This document shows positions 55,648-64,000 of a stretch of 64,000 bases of DNA, in pieces (within the stretch, counting starts at the first letter, position 1; the number at the start of each line of letters is the position of its first letter). Source of the DNA: Streptomyces sp. AV19 (GTDB taxonomy: Bacteria > Actinomycetota > Actinomycetes > Streptomycetales > Streptomycetaceae); the NCBI RefSeq assembly GCF_015999245.1, contig NZ_JAEAMR010000007.1:189855-253854 (forward strand), read 5' to 3'. Position numbers and translations under genes: made by a program. Below the pieces are notes generated by a model that saw only the letters and a program-made list of their open reading frames with translations, ran no database searches and had not been told where the DNA came from.

Positions 55648-56574
55648 TCAGGACCGGGTGATCGTCTGGTTCACCAGGACCTTTCCCGGAATGCCGGGTG
55701 ATGAGGCGGCACAGTCCGCCGCGACGACATAGACGTCAACGAGTGTGTCGTCGCCGGAGTGCGCGAAGACGACCAGATAGGTGTCCGTCCCGGTGAACCG
55801 CTCCTGGCGCGTGACGAGTGCCGACTCGGGGCGTCCGATGGCCTGCTGCACACAGTTCGGGGCAGTCGTCCCGGAGTCCTGGAAGGGTACCGTCTCTGTG
55901 CTGTCCTGGGCTCGCACGCCCCGGCTCTCGCCGGACTTCAGGTCCTTGAGGACGTCTTGGACGCGAGACTTGAGCTCGGTCACGGCGATCGCCGACGGCG
56001 CCTGGCGTCCTGGGGAGGGTGCGGCGCTGTCACCTCCGCTGTTCCCGCCCTGGAGAAGAACGGTTCCCACGCCGAGGGCCGCGGCGGCACAGGCGGTGCC
56101 GATCAGCATCCCGGTCCAGCGCCGGGGCCGGGGGCCGCGCGGGACCCGGGGGGCGGGGCTCCGGCGGCCCGGGCCGGTGGCCGCGCGGGGGCGGCCGGCG
56201 GGGCGGTCGGCCGTCACGGTTTCACGTGAAACGAGGTCCGCTGTTTCACGTGAAACATGCTCGGCGGACTGCGTTGCCGTTTCACGTGAAACAGCGGCTT
56301 CCGCGGTCTGCGGGGAGGTCGCGTCGAGCAGCGCCTCGGCAGCCAGGGCCGCGTCGATCCTCCCGGCGATGTCCGCCGGCATCCTGACCGGGCCGGGAAG
56401 AGTGCCCAGCAGTCCCCTGATCTCGTCGAGCGAGACGCGTACATCGTCACAGATCACACAGTCCGCGAGGTGCTCCCGCAGGTCCGCGGTGCGCGCGGGA
56501 GGGAGGATCCCCTCCGTGAGCGCGGAGATCTCCGCGACCTCCGGGTGCCCGTCCGTGCCGGTCGTCGAGGTCAC
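55648..56574 (-). CDS. Zinc-containing anti-sigma factor paired with the ECF sigma factor
   Basis: A 308-residue membrane protein. The N-terminal anti-sigma domain has the ZAS zinc motif H-x3-C-x2-C ([11 protein letters not shown]). A linker with three VSRET peptides follows, each encoded by a perfect parS site. Next come a basic Pro-rich segment, one membrane helix ([20 protein letters not shown]) and an extracellular domain of about 130 residues ([18 protein letters not shown], then [20 protein letters not shown]). GTG 56574 overlaps the sigma gene stop (GTGA), the usual sigma/anti-sigma pairing. It should hold the sigma factor inactive until an envelope or redox signal. Confidence 0.85.
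   Translation of the reverse strand: MTSTTGTDGHPEVAEISALTEGILPPARTADLREHLADCVICDDVRVSLDEIRGLLGTLPGPVRMPADIAGRIDAALAAEALLDATSPQTAEAAVSRETATQSAEHVSRETADLVSRETVTADRPAGRPRAATGPGRRSPAPRVPRGPRPRRWTGMLIGTACAAAALGVGTVLLQGGNSGGDSAAPSPGRQAPSAIAVTELKSRVQDVLKDLKSGESRGVRAQDSTETVPFQDSGTTAPNCVQQAIGRPESALVTRQERFTGTDTYLVVFAHSGDDTLVDVYVVAADCAASSPGIPGKVLVNQTITRS
56219..56232. other. parS: parS site 5 (inside anti-sigma gene)
   Basis: A perfect GTTTCACGTGAAAC, read as VSRET in the anti-sigma linker. Confidence 0.95.
56243..56256. other. parS: parS site 6 (inside anti-sigma gene)
   Basis: A perfect GTTTCACGTGAAAC, 10 bp from parS 5. Confidence 0.95.
56279..56292. other. parS: parS site 7 (inside anti-sigma gene)
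   Basis: A perfect GTTTCACGTGAAAC, 22 bp from parS 6. It completes a cluster of three sites within 74 bp. Confidence 0.95.
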
Positions 56575-57284
56575 GCTCGTCCACCTCCGCCCTTCACTGG
56601 ATCCACGTCACTCTGTCCTGCCGGTGGTGGGACGGACGCCCCCTGCGACCGGTTCCTTTCCCGCTCGGTGGGAGGGCTACCCCTGCCGTCGGAACGCAGA
56701 TGGGTGAGCATCGGCAACAGCCTGGCCCGTGCTCTGGCGCAACGGCTCTTCACGGTGCCGACGGGGATGTTCAGTACCTCGGCCGCCTCCGCCACGGGGT
56801 AGCCCTGCATGTCGACCAGCACGAGGACGGCCCGTTGGTCGGGCGGCAGCGTGGCCAGGGCGCCGAGCAACTCACGGTGGAGGTCCCCGCGTTCCGCGGG
56901 CTCGGCCGCGGACTCGTGGGGCTCCAGCAGGTGCTCCAGCTTCTCGGTCTCCACCAGGGGCGAGGTCCGCCGGGCGGCGGCCTTGCGGGCGCGGTCCAGG
57001 CAGGCGTTCACGGTGATGCGGTGCAGCCAGGTGGTGACGGCGGACTGGCCGCGGAAGGTGTGCGCGGCGCGGTAGGCGGAGACGAGGGCGTCCTGGACGG
57101 CGTCCGCGGCCTCTTCCCGGTCGCCGAGGGTGCGCAGGGCCACGGCCCAGAGCCGGTCGCGGTGGCGCCGGACGATCTCGCCGAAGGCGTCGGGGTCGCC
57201 GGCGACGTGCCGGGCGAGCAACTCGCCGTCACTGCCGCCCGCCGGTGTCCCCCGCTGCCGTGCTTCTTCTCCGATTGCACTCAC
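56571..57284 (-). CDS. sigM: ECF sigma factor SigM
   Basis: A 237-residue extracytoplasmic-function sigma factor. Region 2 (DPDAFGEIVRRHRDRLWAVA, then TTWLHRITVNACLDRARKAA) and region 4 (LPPDQRAVLVLVDMQGYPVA, then IPVGTVKSRCARARARLLPM) are complete. The C-terminal tail (about 45 residues, charged, Pro/Ser-rich) is longer than in most ECF factors. GTG 57284. The position upstream of trxBA and downstream of murJ matches SigM in S. coelicolor; its regulon there concerns osmotic and envelope stress. Confidence 0.88.
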   Translation of the reverse strand: MSAIGEEARQRGTPAGGSDGELLARHVAGDPDAFGEIVRRHRDRLWAVALRTLGDREEAADAVQDALVSAYRAAHTFRGQSAVTTWLHRITVNACLDRARKAAARRTSPLVETEKLEHLLEPHESAAEPAERGDLHRELLGALATLPPDQRAVLVLVDMQGYPVAEAAEVLNIPVGTVKSRCARARARLLPMLTHLRSDGRGSPPTERERNRSQGASVPPPAGQSDVDPVKGGGGRA

Positions 57285-57383
57285 CCCGCCCTGAGAGCGC
57301 CCTGTGCCGCGGGCGACCCGCTGTTGAGAACAACTTAGAGAGGAGGGGCTTTGGCTGGGTAGGGGCAGATGGTTCCTCGGGCG

Positions 57384-59060
57384 TCACCGGCCGCGGAACC
57401 GAACCTCGTTGATGGCTTGCTTGAAGCCGGGCTCGGTGAAGGTCGCACCGTCATAGGGGTTGTTGGGGACGGCCGTCATCCACAGGAGGATGTAACGGGT
57501 TTCGACGGGCTTGGCCAACTTGAACTGTGCCGTCTTGCTGGTCGTCTTGACTCGCTTCATCGGCGTCATGGCCTGCGGATCCTTGGACGGGTGCAGTCCA
57601 TCCGTCGCGTAGAACGCGACGGTGGTGTTGTCCCCGCCCCAGCGCAGATCGACCTTTGCGCTGGTGAGCTTCTGCACGGAGCCGAGGTCGTAGACGATCC
57701 CGACCCCGCTCTTGTACGGGGCGAGTACCGGCCCGTCCTTGTACGTGGCCGTGCGCCAGGAGGTACTGGGGTCGCCGTCGTACGTCTGCGGCACCTGACT
57801 CTCATGCTGCGGCTTGCCGTCCGGTGCGTACTCGCTGGCGTTCTTGATGCGCAGTTCGTGGCTGACGGCCTTCTGAGCCCTCTCGTCCGATGTCTGGGAC
57901 TGGCGCGTGTCGTCGTCCTTGTCGCCGTGCTTCAACAGCGTGTCCGCGAGCTGCCAGCTTCCCAGTCCCAGCGCCGCGATGAGCAGCGAGGAGACGACCC
58001 ACTTGATGACCGTGCCCGTACGGCTCTGCAGCGGGGGCGGTGGGGTGGCTGGGGCAGGGTGGGCCGCTTGTGGCCCGTAGCCGCCGGGCTGGGGCCGGTG
58101 GTAGGTCGGAGCCGCGGTGAAGGGCGTCTCCGGTGGCCGGATGCGCGGCATGGCCGCGACCGCCTTGGTGAGCTCTTCCGGGGTCGTGCAGGGCTGCTCC
58201 TGTCCCTTGGAGGTGAGCGCCTGCATCGCCAGCTGGGAGAGCCCGCGGTGAACTCCCGCGCGCACCTGGTCGGGCGCGATCAGGCCGACGCCCTTGGGCA
58301 GCCCCGCCAAGCCGTGCGCGTTGCCCTCGTAGGGCCAGCGCTGGGTGAGTCCGGCGTACAGCAGCGCCCCGATGGCCTCGGTGTCGGTGCGCTGAGGGGA
58401 GTCGGAGGTGATGCCGCGCAGGGCGGCCATGACGGCCAGACCGCGGATGCGGTACTGGCCGCTCCCGGTGCGCAGGACCGAGCCGGGCCCCAGCCGCAGG
58501 TGCGCGAGCCCCTCCCGGTGGGCCGCCGCCATGGCCTGGGACACCTGGCTCACGAGCTGGTAGGCGTCGAAGGGCTCCATGGGCCCGGCCGCGAGGACCG
58601 CGGTGAGCTCCGTGGCATCGGGCAGCCACTCGTGGACGACGTAGACGAGGTCGTTCTCCTCGACCGCGTCGAGGACCTGGACGAAGCGCGGGTCGCCGAG
58701 CAGCGCCGCGGAGCGGGCGGCTGCGAGCACCGAGCGGGCCCGGGGATGGTCGGCGGGAAGCAGGTGGACCCCTACGGCCCGGCGCAGCTTCTCGTCGACA
58801 GCGCGCCAGCTGCTGAATCCCTCCAGACGGGTGACGCACTCCTCGAGGCGGTACCGTCCGGCGAGCTTGTGACCGCTGTGCAGCTCGGTCGGCTGATCGG
58901 GGCGCGCGGTGCCACCGGACTCCGCGCGCCCGCCGTCCTCGTGTGTGCCGACGACGTTCTCCTGGGTCTTCGCGGCCTCCGTACCGTCGGCCGTGGCCTT
59001 GCCCGCCTTGGCGGCGCTGCTGTTTGCCACGTCGACGGCAGCCGTGCTCCGTTCCGCCAC
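57384..59060 (-). CDS. Transmembrane pseudokinase with C-terminal discoidin-like domain
   Basis: A 558-residue protein. The kinase-like domain (about 60-300) has lost its catalytic residues: VGVHLLPAD stands where VAVK is expected, HLRLGPGSVL replaces HRDxKPxN and RIRGLAVMA replaces DFG. A Pro-rich linker, a membrane helix (WVVSSLLIAALGLGSWQLAD) and an extracellular beta-rich domain resembling discoidin/F5-8C (YDGDPSTSWRTATY, then VGIVYDLGS) follow. In mycobacteria the same domains are fused to the C-terminus of MviN/MurJ and, when phosphorylated by PknB, bind FhaA. GTG 59060 follows AGGA; murJ ends 109 bp upstream. Confidence 0.88.
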   Translation of the reverse strand: MAERSTAAVDVANSSAAKAGKATADGTEAAKTQENVVGTHEDGGRAESGGTARPDQPTELHSGHKLAGRYRLEECVTRLEGFSSWRAVDEKLRRAVGVHLLPADHPRARSVLAAARSAALLGDPRFVQVLDAVEENDLVYVVHEWLPDATELTAVLAAGPMEPFDAYQLVSQVSQAMAAAHREGLAHLRLGPGSVLRTGSGQYRIRGLAVMAALRGITSDSPQRTDTEAIGALLYAGLTQRWPYEGNAHGLAGLPKGVGLIAPDQVRAGVHRGLSQLAMQALTSKGQEQPCTTPEELTKAVAAMPRIRPPETPFTAAPTYHRPQPGGYGPQAAHPAPATPPPPLQSRTGTVIKWVVSSLLIAALGLGSWQLADTLLKHGDKDDDTRQSQTSDERAQKAVSHELRIKNASEYAPDGKPQHESQVPQTYDGDPSTSWRTATYKDGPVLAPYKSGVGIVYDLGSVQKLTSAKVDLRWGGDNTTVAFYATDGLHPSKDPQAMTPMKRVKTTSKTAQFKLAKPVETRYILLWMTAVPNNPYDGATFTEPGFKQAINEVRFRGR

Positions 59061-59169
59061 CGTCGTTCCTGCCTCCCCGTCCGTTGCACCCTGTCCGCGG
59101 CCAAGACAATTGTGCCCACACTCCGTCGCCCTGCACGACACGCGGCGGCGGGCGAAGGTTGCGCTCCGG

Positions 59170-61374
59170 TCAGCGCCCGAGGCGCCCCCGGACCATGCCG
59201 ACCATGGCGGTCAGCTCCTCGACGCGCATGCGCTTGGCGGCGACGTAGAACACGCCGAGCAGCAGCACACCACCGCCGACCAGGGCGGCGAGCGAGCCGA
59301 TCACGCCGCTGCCCAGGACCTGTCCGATGCCGTAGGCGGCCGCGCCGCCGATGAGCGTGGCGGGGATGCAGGCGCCGGCGAGGCGGGCGTACGTCCGGAC
59401 CACGCGGGCGCCGTCCATGTCGCCCCCGAGGCGGGTGCGCAGCCGGCGCCAGGCGACGCCGACGCCGACGGCGTAGGCCAGGCCGTAGGAGGCCCCCATG
59501 CCCGCCACGACCCAGCGGGCCGGCAGGACGAAATAGCTCAGCGCCGAGCACGACGCGTTGACGGCGGCGACGATCACCGTGTTGTAGAAGGGCGTGCGGG
59601 TGTCCTCGTAGGCGTAGAACGCGCGCAGGACGACGTACTGCACGGAGAACGGGATCAGGCCGAGGCTGAAGGCCATGAGGACGTAGCCGAAGGAGCGGGC
59701 ACCCGCACCGGACGAGCCGAAGAGGAGGGTGCACATCGGGATGCCCAGCGCCAGGAAGCTGAAGGCGACGGGCACGATGGCCACGGCCGAGGTGCGCAGG
59801 CCCTGGGAGATGTCGTCCCGGACCGCGCTGACGTCACCGTCGAGGGCCGAGCGGGAGAGCCGGGGAAGCATCGCGGCCATGATCGAGACCGTGAGGATGG
59901 CCTGCGGCATGTTCCAGATCAGCTGGGCGTTGATGTAGGCCGTGATGCCGGTGCCGGGGTGGCCCTGATCGGACGCCTCGTGTCCGGCGGCGGTGGCGAG
60001 CTGGGTGACCACGAGGTTGCCCGCCTGGTTGGCCAGCACGAACAGCATCGTCCACTTGGCCAGCTTGGCGGCCTTGCCCAGGCCGTGCCCACGCCAGTCG
60101 AAGCGGGGCCGGACCTTGAAACCGGTCGCCCGCAGATAGGGGAGCATCGCCAGGGCCTGGACCACTAGACCGAGCAGTGTGCCCACGCCGAGCAGGCGGA
60201 TGCCCTCCGGCGGGATCGTCTGCTGGTCCAGGTGGGACGTGCCGGAGGTTCCGTAGACCCAGATGAACAAGCCGAAGGTGGTGATGACGACGATGTTGTT
60301 GAGGACTGGGGTCCACATCATCGCGCCGAAGCGGCCTCGGGCGTTGAGGATCTGACCCATCACCACATGGATGCCCATGAAGAAGATCGTGGGCATGCAG
60401 TAGCGGACGAAGGTCACGGTGACCGAGTTGGCGGCGGCGTCGTTGGCGAAGTCGTTCGACATCAGGGGGACGAGGTACTCCGCCCCCAGCACCGTCAGCA
60501 GGACCAGGCCGCCCAGGATCACGCTGACGAGCGTCAGCAGCCGGTTCGCGTAGGCCTGCCCACCGTCCGGGTCCTCCTTCATGGCGCGGACGAGCTGCGG
60601 GACGAAGACGGAGTTGAGACCACCGCCGATCGTCAGGAAGAACACCATCGCGGGCAGTTGGTTGGCCACGGTGTAGGTGTCGCTCAGCACCGAGGCGCCG
60701 AGCGCGGCGACGAGGAGGGCGTTCTTCACGAAGCCCGTGAGCCGGGAGACCATCGTGCCCGCCGCCATCAACGCGCTCGACTTCAGCAGCCCGGATGCCT
60801 TGCCGCCCTTGGCCGAGGGCGCGGCGGGGACGGGCTCCTGCTCGTCCAGGGGCTCGGCCGCGAGCGGCTCGGAGAGCGGCACGGCGGGCTGCGTCGTCTG
60901 CGGGGCGTACTGACCCGGCGCCGGGATCTGCTGACCCGCCGGGCGCGGCGGCTCGTACGGCTGCTGTTGGTCGCGGTAGAGATGCGCGAACGCGTCGCGC
61001 TGCGGCAGCTCCGCGGTCCGGTCGGAGAGGCCGTCCACGCCGATAACCTGCGTGGCGGCGTCGTCGAAGGAATACGAGGGGCCACCCGGCGCCGGCGCGG
61101 GAGGCCATGGCTGCTGCTGGGGCTGCTGCGGCTGGACAGGGCCGGGCGGGGGTACGAACGGGCCGCCGCCGTACGGAGCACCTTGCTCCGCCTCCTGGCC
61201 AGCCGGGTCGTGGCCGGGGTACGGCTCGGCGGCGTACGCGTCGTGCAGGTACGGGTCCTGGGCGTACGGGCCCGGACGCGGCGGCTCCTGGGCACCGGGC
61301 GGCACCGGCGGGTACTGGTCCCGCCGGTCTCCGCCCGCGCCCTGGCCGCGGTCACCGTCGTACGGCGCGTTCAT
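59170..61374 (-). CDS. murJ: Lipid II flippase MurJ (MviN)
   Basis: A 734-residue MOP-superfamily flippase that moves lipid II across the membrane. A long cytoplasmic head of about 190 residues is rich in Pro, Tyr and Gln (PPVPPGAQEPPRPGPYAQD). The 14-helix core contains AGTMVSRLTGFVKNALLVAA, SDTYTVANQLPAMVFFLTIG and GGLNSVFVPQLVRAM. Unlike the mycobacterial protein it ends without a kinase domain; that part is the separate gene just downstream. ATG 61374. Confidence 0.95.
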   Translation of the reverse strand: MNAPYDGDRGQGAGGDRRDQYPPVPPGAQEPPRPGPYAQDPYLHDAYAAEPYPGHDPAGQEAEQGAPYGGGPFVPPPGPVQPQQPQQQPWPPAPAPGGPSYSFDDAATQVIGVDGLSDRTAELPQRDAFAHLYRDQQQPYEPPRPAGQQIPAPGQYAPQTTQPAVPLSEPLAAEPLDEQEPVPAAPSAKGGKASGLLKSSALMAAGTMVSRLTGFVKNALLVAALGASVLSDTYTVANQLPAMVFFLTIGGGLNSVFVPQLVRAMKEDPDGGQAYANRLLTLVSVILGGLVLLTVLGAEYLVPLMSNDFANDAAANSVTVTFVRYCMPTIFFMGIHVVMGQILNARGRFGAMMWTPVLNNIVVITTFGLFIWVYGTSGTSHLDQQTIPPEGIRLLGVGTLLGLVVQALAMLPYLRATGFKVRPRFDWRGHGLGKAAKLAKWTMLFVLANQAGNLVVTQLATAAGHEASDQGHPGTGITAYINAQLIWNMPQAILTVSIMAAMLPRLSRSALDGDVSAVRDDISQGLRTSAVAIVPVAFSFLALGIPMCTLLFGSSGAGARSFGYVLMAFSLGLIPFSVQYVVLRAFYAYEDTRTPFYNTVIVAAVNASCSALSYFVLPARWVVAGMGASYGLAYAVGVGVAWRRLRTRLGGDMDGARVVRTYARLAGACIPATLIGGAAAYGIGQVLGSGVIGSLAALVGGGVLLLGVFYVAAKRMRVEELTAMVGMVRGRLGR

Positions 61375-61420
61375 CGCTAACCCACCTCATCCGTCCGCGG
61401 CCGACCGGCCCCACGACACG

Positions 61421-63736
61421 TCAACGTTCCACTTTCTCACCCGGGCCGGAGGGCCGACCGCTCCGCGTTCCGGCGTCCGTCGCCGGGTCGCCCGGCCGCT
61501 CGGGTTCGTCGCTGCCCGGTCCGCCGTCGCCGGAGGGGCCTTCACCACCGGTGTCGGGGCCGTCCCCGGAGGGCTCGCGGTTCCCCGATCGCCTGCGCTT
61601 GAGATAGATCCGGAGGCCCGCGAGGACCAGGAGGAACACCCCGCCGGCGATGACCAGCAGCACCATAAGGGTGACGGAGGTGACATGCACAGTGAACTCC
61701 ACGCGCTCACCGACCGGCTGGTTGTCGGCAGTGTAGAGCTGGGCCCGCAGCTTGACCGGACCGTTGGCGTAGGCCCGGGTCTCGAACTTCACCGACTGGC
61801 TGTGTCCGCCCTCGATCTTGACCGGCTGCTCGCTCTCCACCTTCAGACGGTTGGGCTGCGTGGACTCCAGGCGCAGGTACAGCCCGGTGACCCCTTGGAG
61901 CAGCCCGTTCTTCACCGTCACGGGGATCGTCGCGCTGCGCCCGGAGAGCGTCGCGTCGGACTTGTCGACGAGCTTCACCTGCTGGGTGAGAGTGGTGAGG
62001 TTCGAGGTGACTTCCTCGCGGAAGTCGGCCGCGCCCGCCGGGTCGCCCCGCCACGAGGTGGACATCTCCCGCATGATCGCGCTCCCGAAGGGGACGACCA
62101 CGCGTTCCGGGGAGGTCAGGATGACCTTGAAGTTGTTGAGGGCGTTCTGGGTCTCCTGGACGGCCGTGAACGCCTCGGTGGACAGCTCCTGGGACCGCAG
62201 CGAGTCCGGATAGGCGCCGGAGCCCGGCACGTGGCGGCTGGCGGACGGGTCGGGCTTGGCCTTGGCCGCGTCCCCGAGGTCGAGGGGCTGCGTCCAGCGG
62301 CTGTCGGACAGACCGCCGAGCGCCGCGGCCATCGCCTGGGCCTGGCTGGTGGTGGGCAGGCGCTGCGGGGCGACGACGATGCTCCGCTCGTTCTCCGGCG
62401 CCTGCTTGTTGATCATCAGGCTCTGGGCGAGGAACCGCTGCACCGCGAGCGAGGCGTCGCCCGCCCGCGTCAGGTCGCCCTCGAAGGCCGTGGAGAGGCG
62501 GGCGTCGGCGACGACGGCCGTGTTCCCACCGCCGATCTGCCGGGCCGCGGTGGGTGCGTACGGGGAGCCGTCGGGCTCCCGGAGGCTGTCGCTGCGGGCG
62601 ATGATGTTGTGGGCGCCGGCCGAGGTGGCGACGTCGACGATGGAGGAGTCGATGGCCCCGTCCACCGGCCAGGCGAAGTCGGTGCGCGGCTTGACCTGGA
62701 GGATCGTGTCCACGGTGGTCGCGGCGAGCTCCGTGGCCGACTGGAGGTGGCCGAGTGTGCCGGGGACGTTCTTGCCGCGGTGGGCGAGCGAGGCCAGGTC
62801 GGGGTCGGCGAAGGGCAGTGCCACGACCTGGCGGTTTACGACGGCGCTCTGGAGCTGGCCGAGCCACTGCTTGGCGACCGCCTGGCCCTCGCCCGGGGTG
62901 TCCTCCCCGTCCGGTCCGGCGATCTGGTAGCGCTTGGTCATGGCCTCGACGGTGGCCAGCAGGTCGGGGTCGATCACCCAGGTCACCGGCAGGTCCTTGC
63001 CGAGGGCGACGAGCTGCTGGAGGCGCCCGCCCGGCGCCAGCTCCGCGGCGAGGTCGTCGTTGGGGAAGACCGGCGTCTGCTGCTGGTCCGACTCCGTGCG
63101 GCCGGTGAGGCGGGTGCTGGAGATCAGCGGCCACAGGAAGGTGAGCTTGGTCTTCTTGCCGTCGGTGCCGGAGGGCTGCCAGGGCAGCAGGGTCCGGCGG
63201 ATGCCGAGCACCCGCTCGTAGGGCTGGTCGGCGGTCTGCCCGGACAGGGAGACGCCCAGCTGGTAGACGCCGTCGCGGTCGAGGTTCAGATCCTTCGTCG
63301 GCAGCGTCAGGCTGAACTCGCGGCTGACGCCCGGCTGCAGTTTGCCGATCTTCTGGGTGTGGCCGCTCAGCTCGGCGCCGTCCGTGCCGGGAGAGAAGGA
63401 GGTGCGGTCACCGATGTCGTCGATCTCGCTGCGCGTGGAGAGCAGCGGGCCCACCCGCAGCCCGACGTGACCGGCGGTGACCGTCGACCTGCTCTTGTTG
63501 GTGACGGTGCCCGAGACGGTGATCTTGTCGTTCTGGGTCGGGGCACCCGGGGTGAGGGCGTCGATGGAGACCCCGACCGTCCGTGAGCCCCCCACATCGG
63601 CCCGCGCCGCGGGGGCGGACGGCAGCTGGATCATCCCGAGGAACACGAGCAACCCGGTGAGCACCGTCGCGATGTGCCGGAACCGCCGGAGGGCAGGAGC
63701 GGGTGTCGTCCCCTGGAACTCTGCCGCTTCGGCCAC
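61421..63736 (-). CDS. DUF6049 family secreted, membrane-anchored protein
   Basis: A 771-residue protein. An N-terminal signal (HIATVLTGLLVFLGMIQLPS, then APAARA) leads a long extracytoplasmic region with beta-sandwich-like repeats (ITVSGTVTNKSRSTVTAGHV, later IPVTVKNGLLQGVTGLYLRL). One membrane helix near the C-terminus (VTLMVLLVIAGGVFLLVLAG) and a Pro/Gly/Asp-rich cytoplasmic tail follow. GTG 63736. The gene precedes murJ in actinomycetes and probably shares its transcript (46-bp gap). The role is unknown; linkage suggests an envelope function. Confidence 0.88.
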   Translation of the reverse strand: MAEAAEFQGTTPAPALRRFRHIATVLTGLLVFLGMIQLPSAPAARADVGGSRTVGVSIDALTPGAPTQNDKITVSGTVTNKSRSTVTAGHVGLRVGPLLSTRSEIDDIGDRTSFSPGTDGAELSGHTQKIGKLQPGVSREFSLTLPTKDLNLDRDGVYQLGVSLSGQTADQPYERVLGIRRTLLPWQPSGTDGKKTKLTFLWPLISSTRLTGRTESDQQQTPVFPNDDLAAELAPGGRLQQLVALGKDLPVTWVIDPDLLATVEAMTKRYQIAGPDGEDTPGEGQAVAKQWLGQLQSAVVNRQVVALPFADPDLASLAHRGKNVPGTLGHLQSATELAATTVDTILQVKPRTDFAWPVDGAIDSSIVDVATSAGAHNIIARSDSLREPDGSPYAPTAARQIGGGNTAVVADARLSTAFEGDLTRAGDASLAVQRFLAQSLMINKQAPENERSIVVAPQRLPTTSQAQAMAAALGGLSDSRWTQPLDLGDAAKAKPDPSASRHVPGSGAYPDSLRSQELSTEAFTAVQETQNALNNFKVILTSPERVVVPFGSAIMREMSTSWRGDPAGAADFREEVTSNLTTLTQQVKLVDKSDATLSGRSATIPVTVKNGLLQGVTGLYLRLESTQPNRLKVESEQPVKIEGGHSQSVKFETRAYANGPVKLRAQLYTADNQPVGERVEFTVHVTSVTLMVLLVIAGGVFLLVLAGLRIYLKRRRSGNREPSGDGPDTGGEGPSGDGGPGSDEPERPGDPATDAGTRSGRPSGPGEKVER

Positions 63737-63945
63737 GCGCTCGCCCGTCCCTCGTCGTCGTCAGTGGTCGTCGGATGTGCGTCCACGAATGGTAACGAGG
63801 CGCGCTGTGCCGAAGTGCTGCGGACCGCAGCACATGATCACCCGCGGTGGGCCCCTGCCAGGCCACGGGCGGTCTATGAAGCGCCTCACACACCTGTCCT
63901 GATCGAGGACGTCTATCGGCCCCCGGCCACGTACCCTCTTCTGTT
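63737..63945. other. Divergent promoter region
   Basis: 209 bp between the DUF6049 gene (minus) and the CCA-transferase gene (plus). No DnaA box, parS or convincing promoter hexamer was found. Confidence 0.45.
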
Positions 63946-64000
63946 GTGCCGAACGCCAACAACAGCCACCCCACGCCGACGAACGAACTCAGCCACGTGC
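63946..64000 (+). CDS. CCA-adding tRNA nucleotidyltransferase (partial, 5' end only)
   Basis: Only 18 codons are inside the window: GTG then PNANNSHPTPTNELSHV. This resembles the N-terminus of the streptomycete CCA-adding enzyme, which lies next to the DUF6049/murJ genes in related genomes. No catalytic motif is visible, so the call rests on gene order and the first residues only. There is no clear ribosome site, which is common for leaderless starts in this group. Confidence 0.5.
   Translation, partial: MPNANNSHPTPTNELSHV

Overview
This is a window of a Streptomyces (or very closely related actinomycete) chromosome spanning the replication origin. The evidence is very high G+C, many GTG starts and 4-bp start/stop overlaps, intergenic inverted repeats, and the gene string gyrA-gyrB-DUF721-recF-gnd-dnaN-[oriC]-dnaA-rpmH-rnpA-yidD-yidC-jag-rsmG-parA-parB-trxA-trxB, which is the standard Streptomyces origin order. 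A dnaA/dnaN intergenic region with about twenty DnaA boxes, seven parS or parS-like sites and a SigR-type trxB promoter agree with this. Gene products are named from protein motifs and family knowledge; no database search was run. Layout. (1) 1-12.5 kb is a catabolic region: a truncated branched-chain 2-oxoacid dehydrogenase E1-alpha gene with an Lrp/AsnC regulator, a TetR regulator coupled to a 3-hydroxyacyl-CoA dehydrogenase, paaN, a TrmH-like methyltransferase, an HTTM/DUF5819 membrane pair and the paaABCDE phenylacetyl-CoA epoxidase operon. Three copies of an ACCGA-N4-TCGGT operator tie the E1-alpha gene, the dehydrogenase/TetR operon, paaN and paaABCDE into one likely PaaR-type regulon. 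(2) 12.6-15.6 kb holds a rhodanese, a J-domain protein, a MarR/membrane-protein divergent pair and tRNA-Leu(CAG). (3) 15.9-24.1 kb is the cell-wall growth and Ser/Thr phosphorylation operon fhaA-fhaB-pstP-rodA/ftsW-pbpA-pknB. (4) 24.1-29.4 kb runs from two class E sortases through trpG/pabA to crgA. A solo tnpB (IS200/IS605-type) element sits precisely at the former trpG/sortase overlap, and the empty site can be reconstructed base by base. (5) 29.4-34.6 kb holds a rhomboid protease, a cyclophilin, an XRE regulator/protein kinase pair, a DLW-39 small protein, tRNA-Ala(TGC) and tRNA-Ile(GAT). (6) 34.6-50.7 kb is the origin core; the DUF3566 gene next to gyrA carries an apparent +1 frameshift. 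(7) 50.7-56.6 kb has parAB, a GNAT protein, thioredoxin/thioredoxin reductase, and a SigM-like ECF sigma factor with its zinc anti-sigma factor. Seven parS or parS-like sites are spread through it, three inside the anti-sigma gene. (8) 57.4-64 kb has a pseudokinase gene, murJ, a large membrane-anchored DUF6049 protein and the first codons of a CCA-adding enzyme gene. How the genes work together. PknB, PstP, FhaA, FhaB, the SEDS protein, PbpA, MurJ, the stand-alone pseudokinase and CrgA are all parts of the actinobacterial cell-wall growth and division control network. DnaA, oriC, DnaN, Gyr, RecF, ParA, ParB and parS form the replication and segregation core. Several DnaA-box groups lie outside oriC (633-654, 8810-8832, 29399-29608, 50910-50939), and inside oriC a TAG-triplet run beside two contiguous DnaA boxes has the architecture of a DnaA-trio unwinding element. 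The most interesting observations are the base-resolved TnpB insertion, the DnaA-trio candidate, the PaaR-like regulon that includes the E1-alpha gene, the parS sites encoded as repeated VSRET peptides, and the DUF3566 frameshift.
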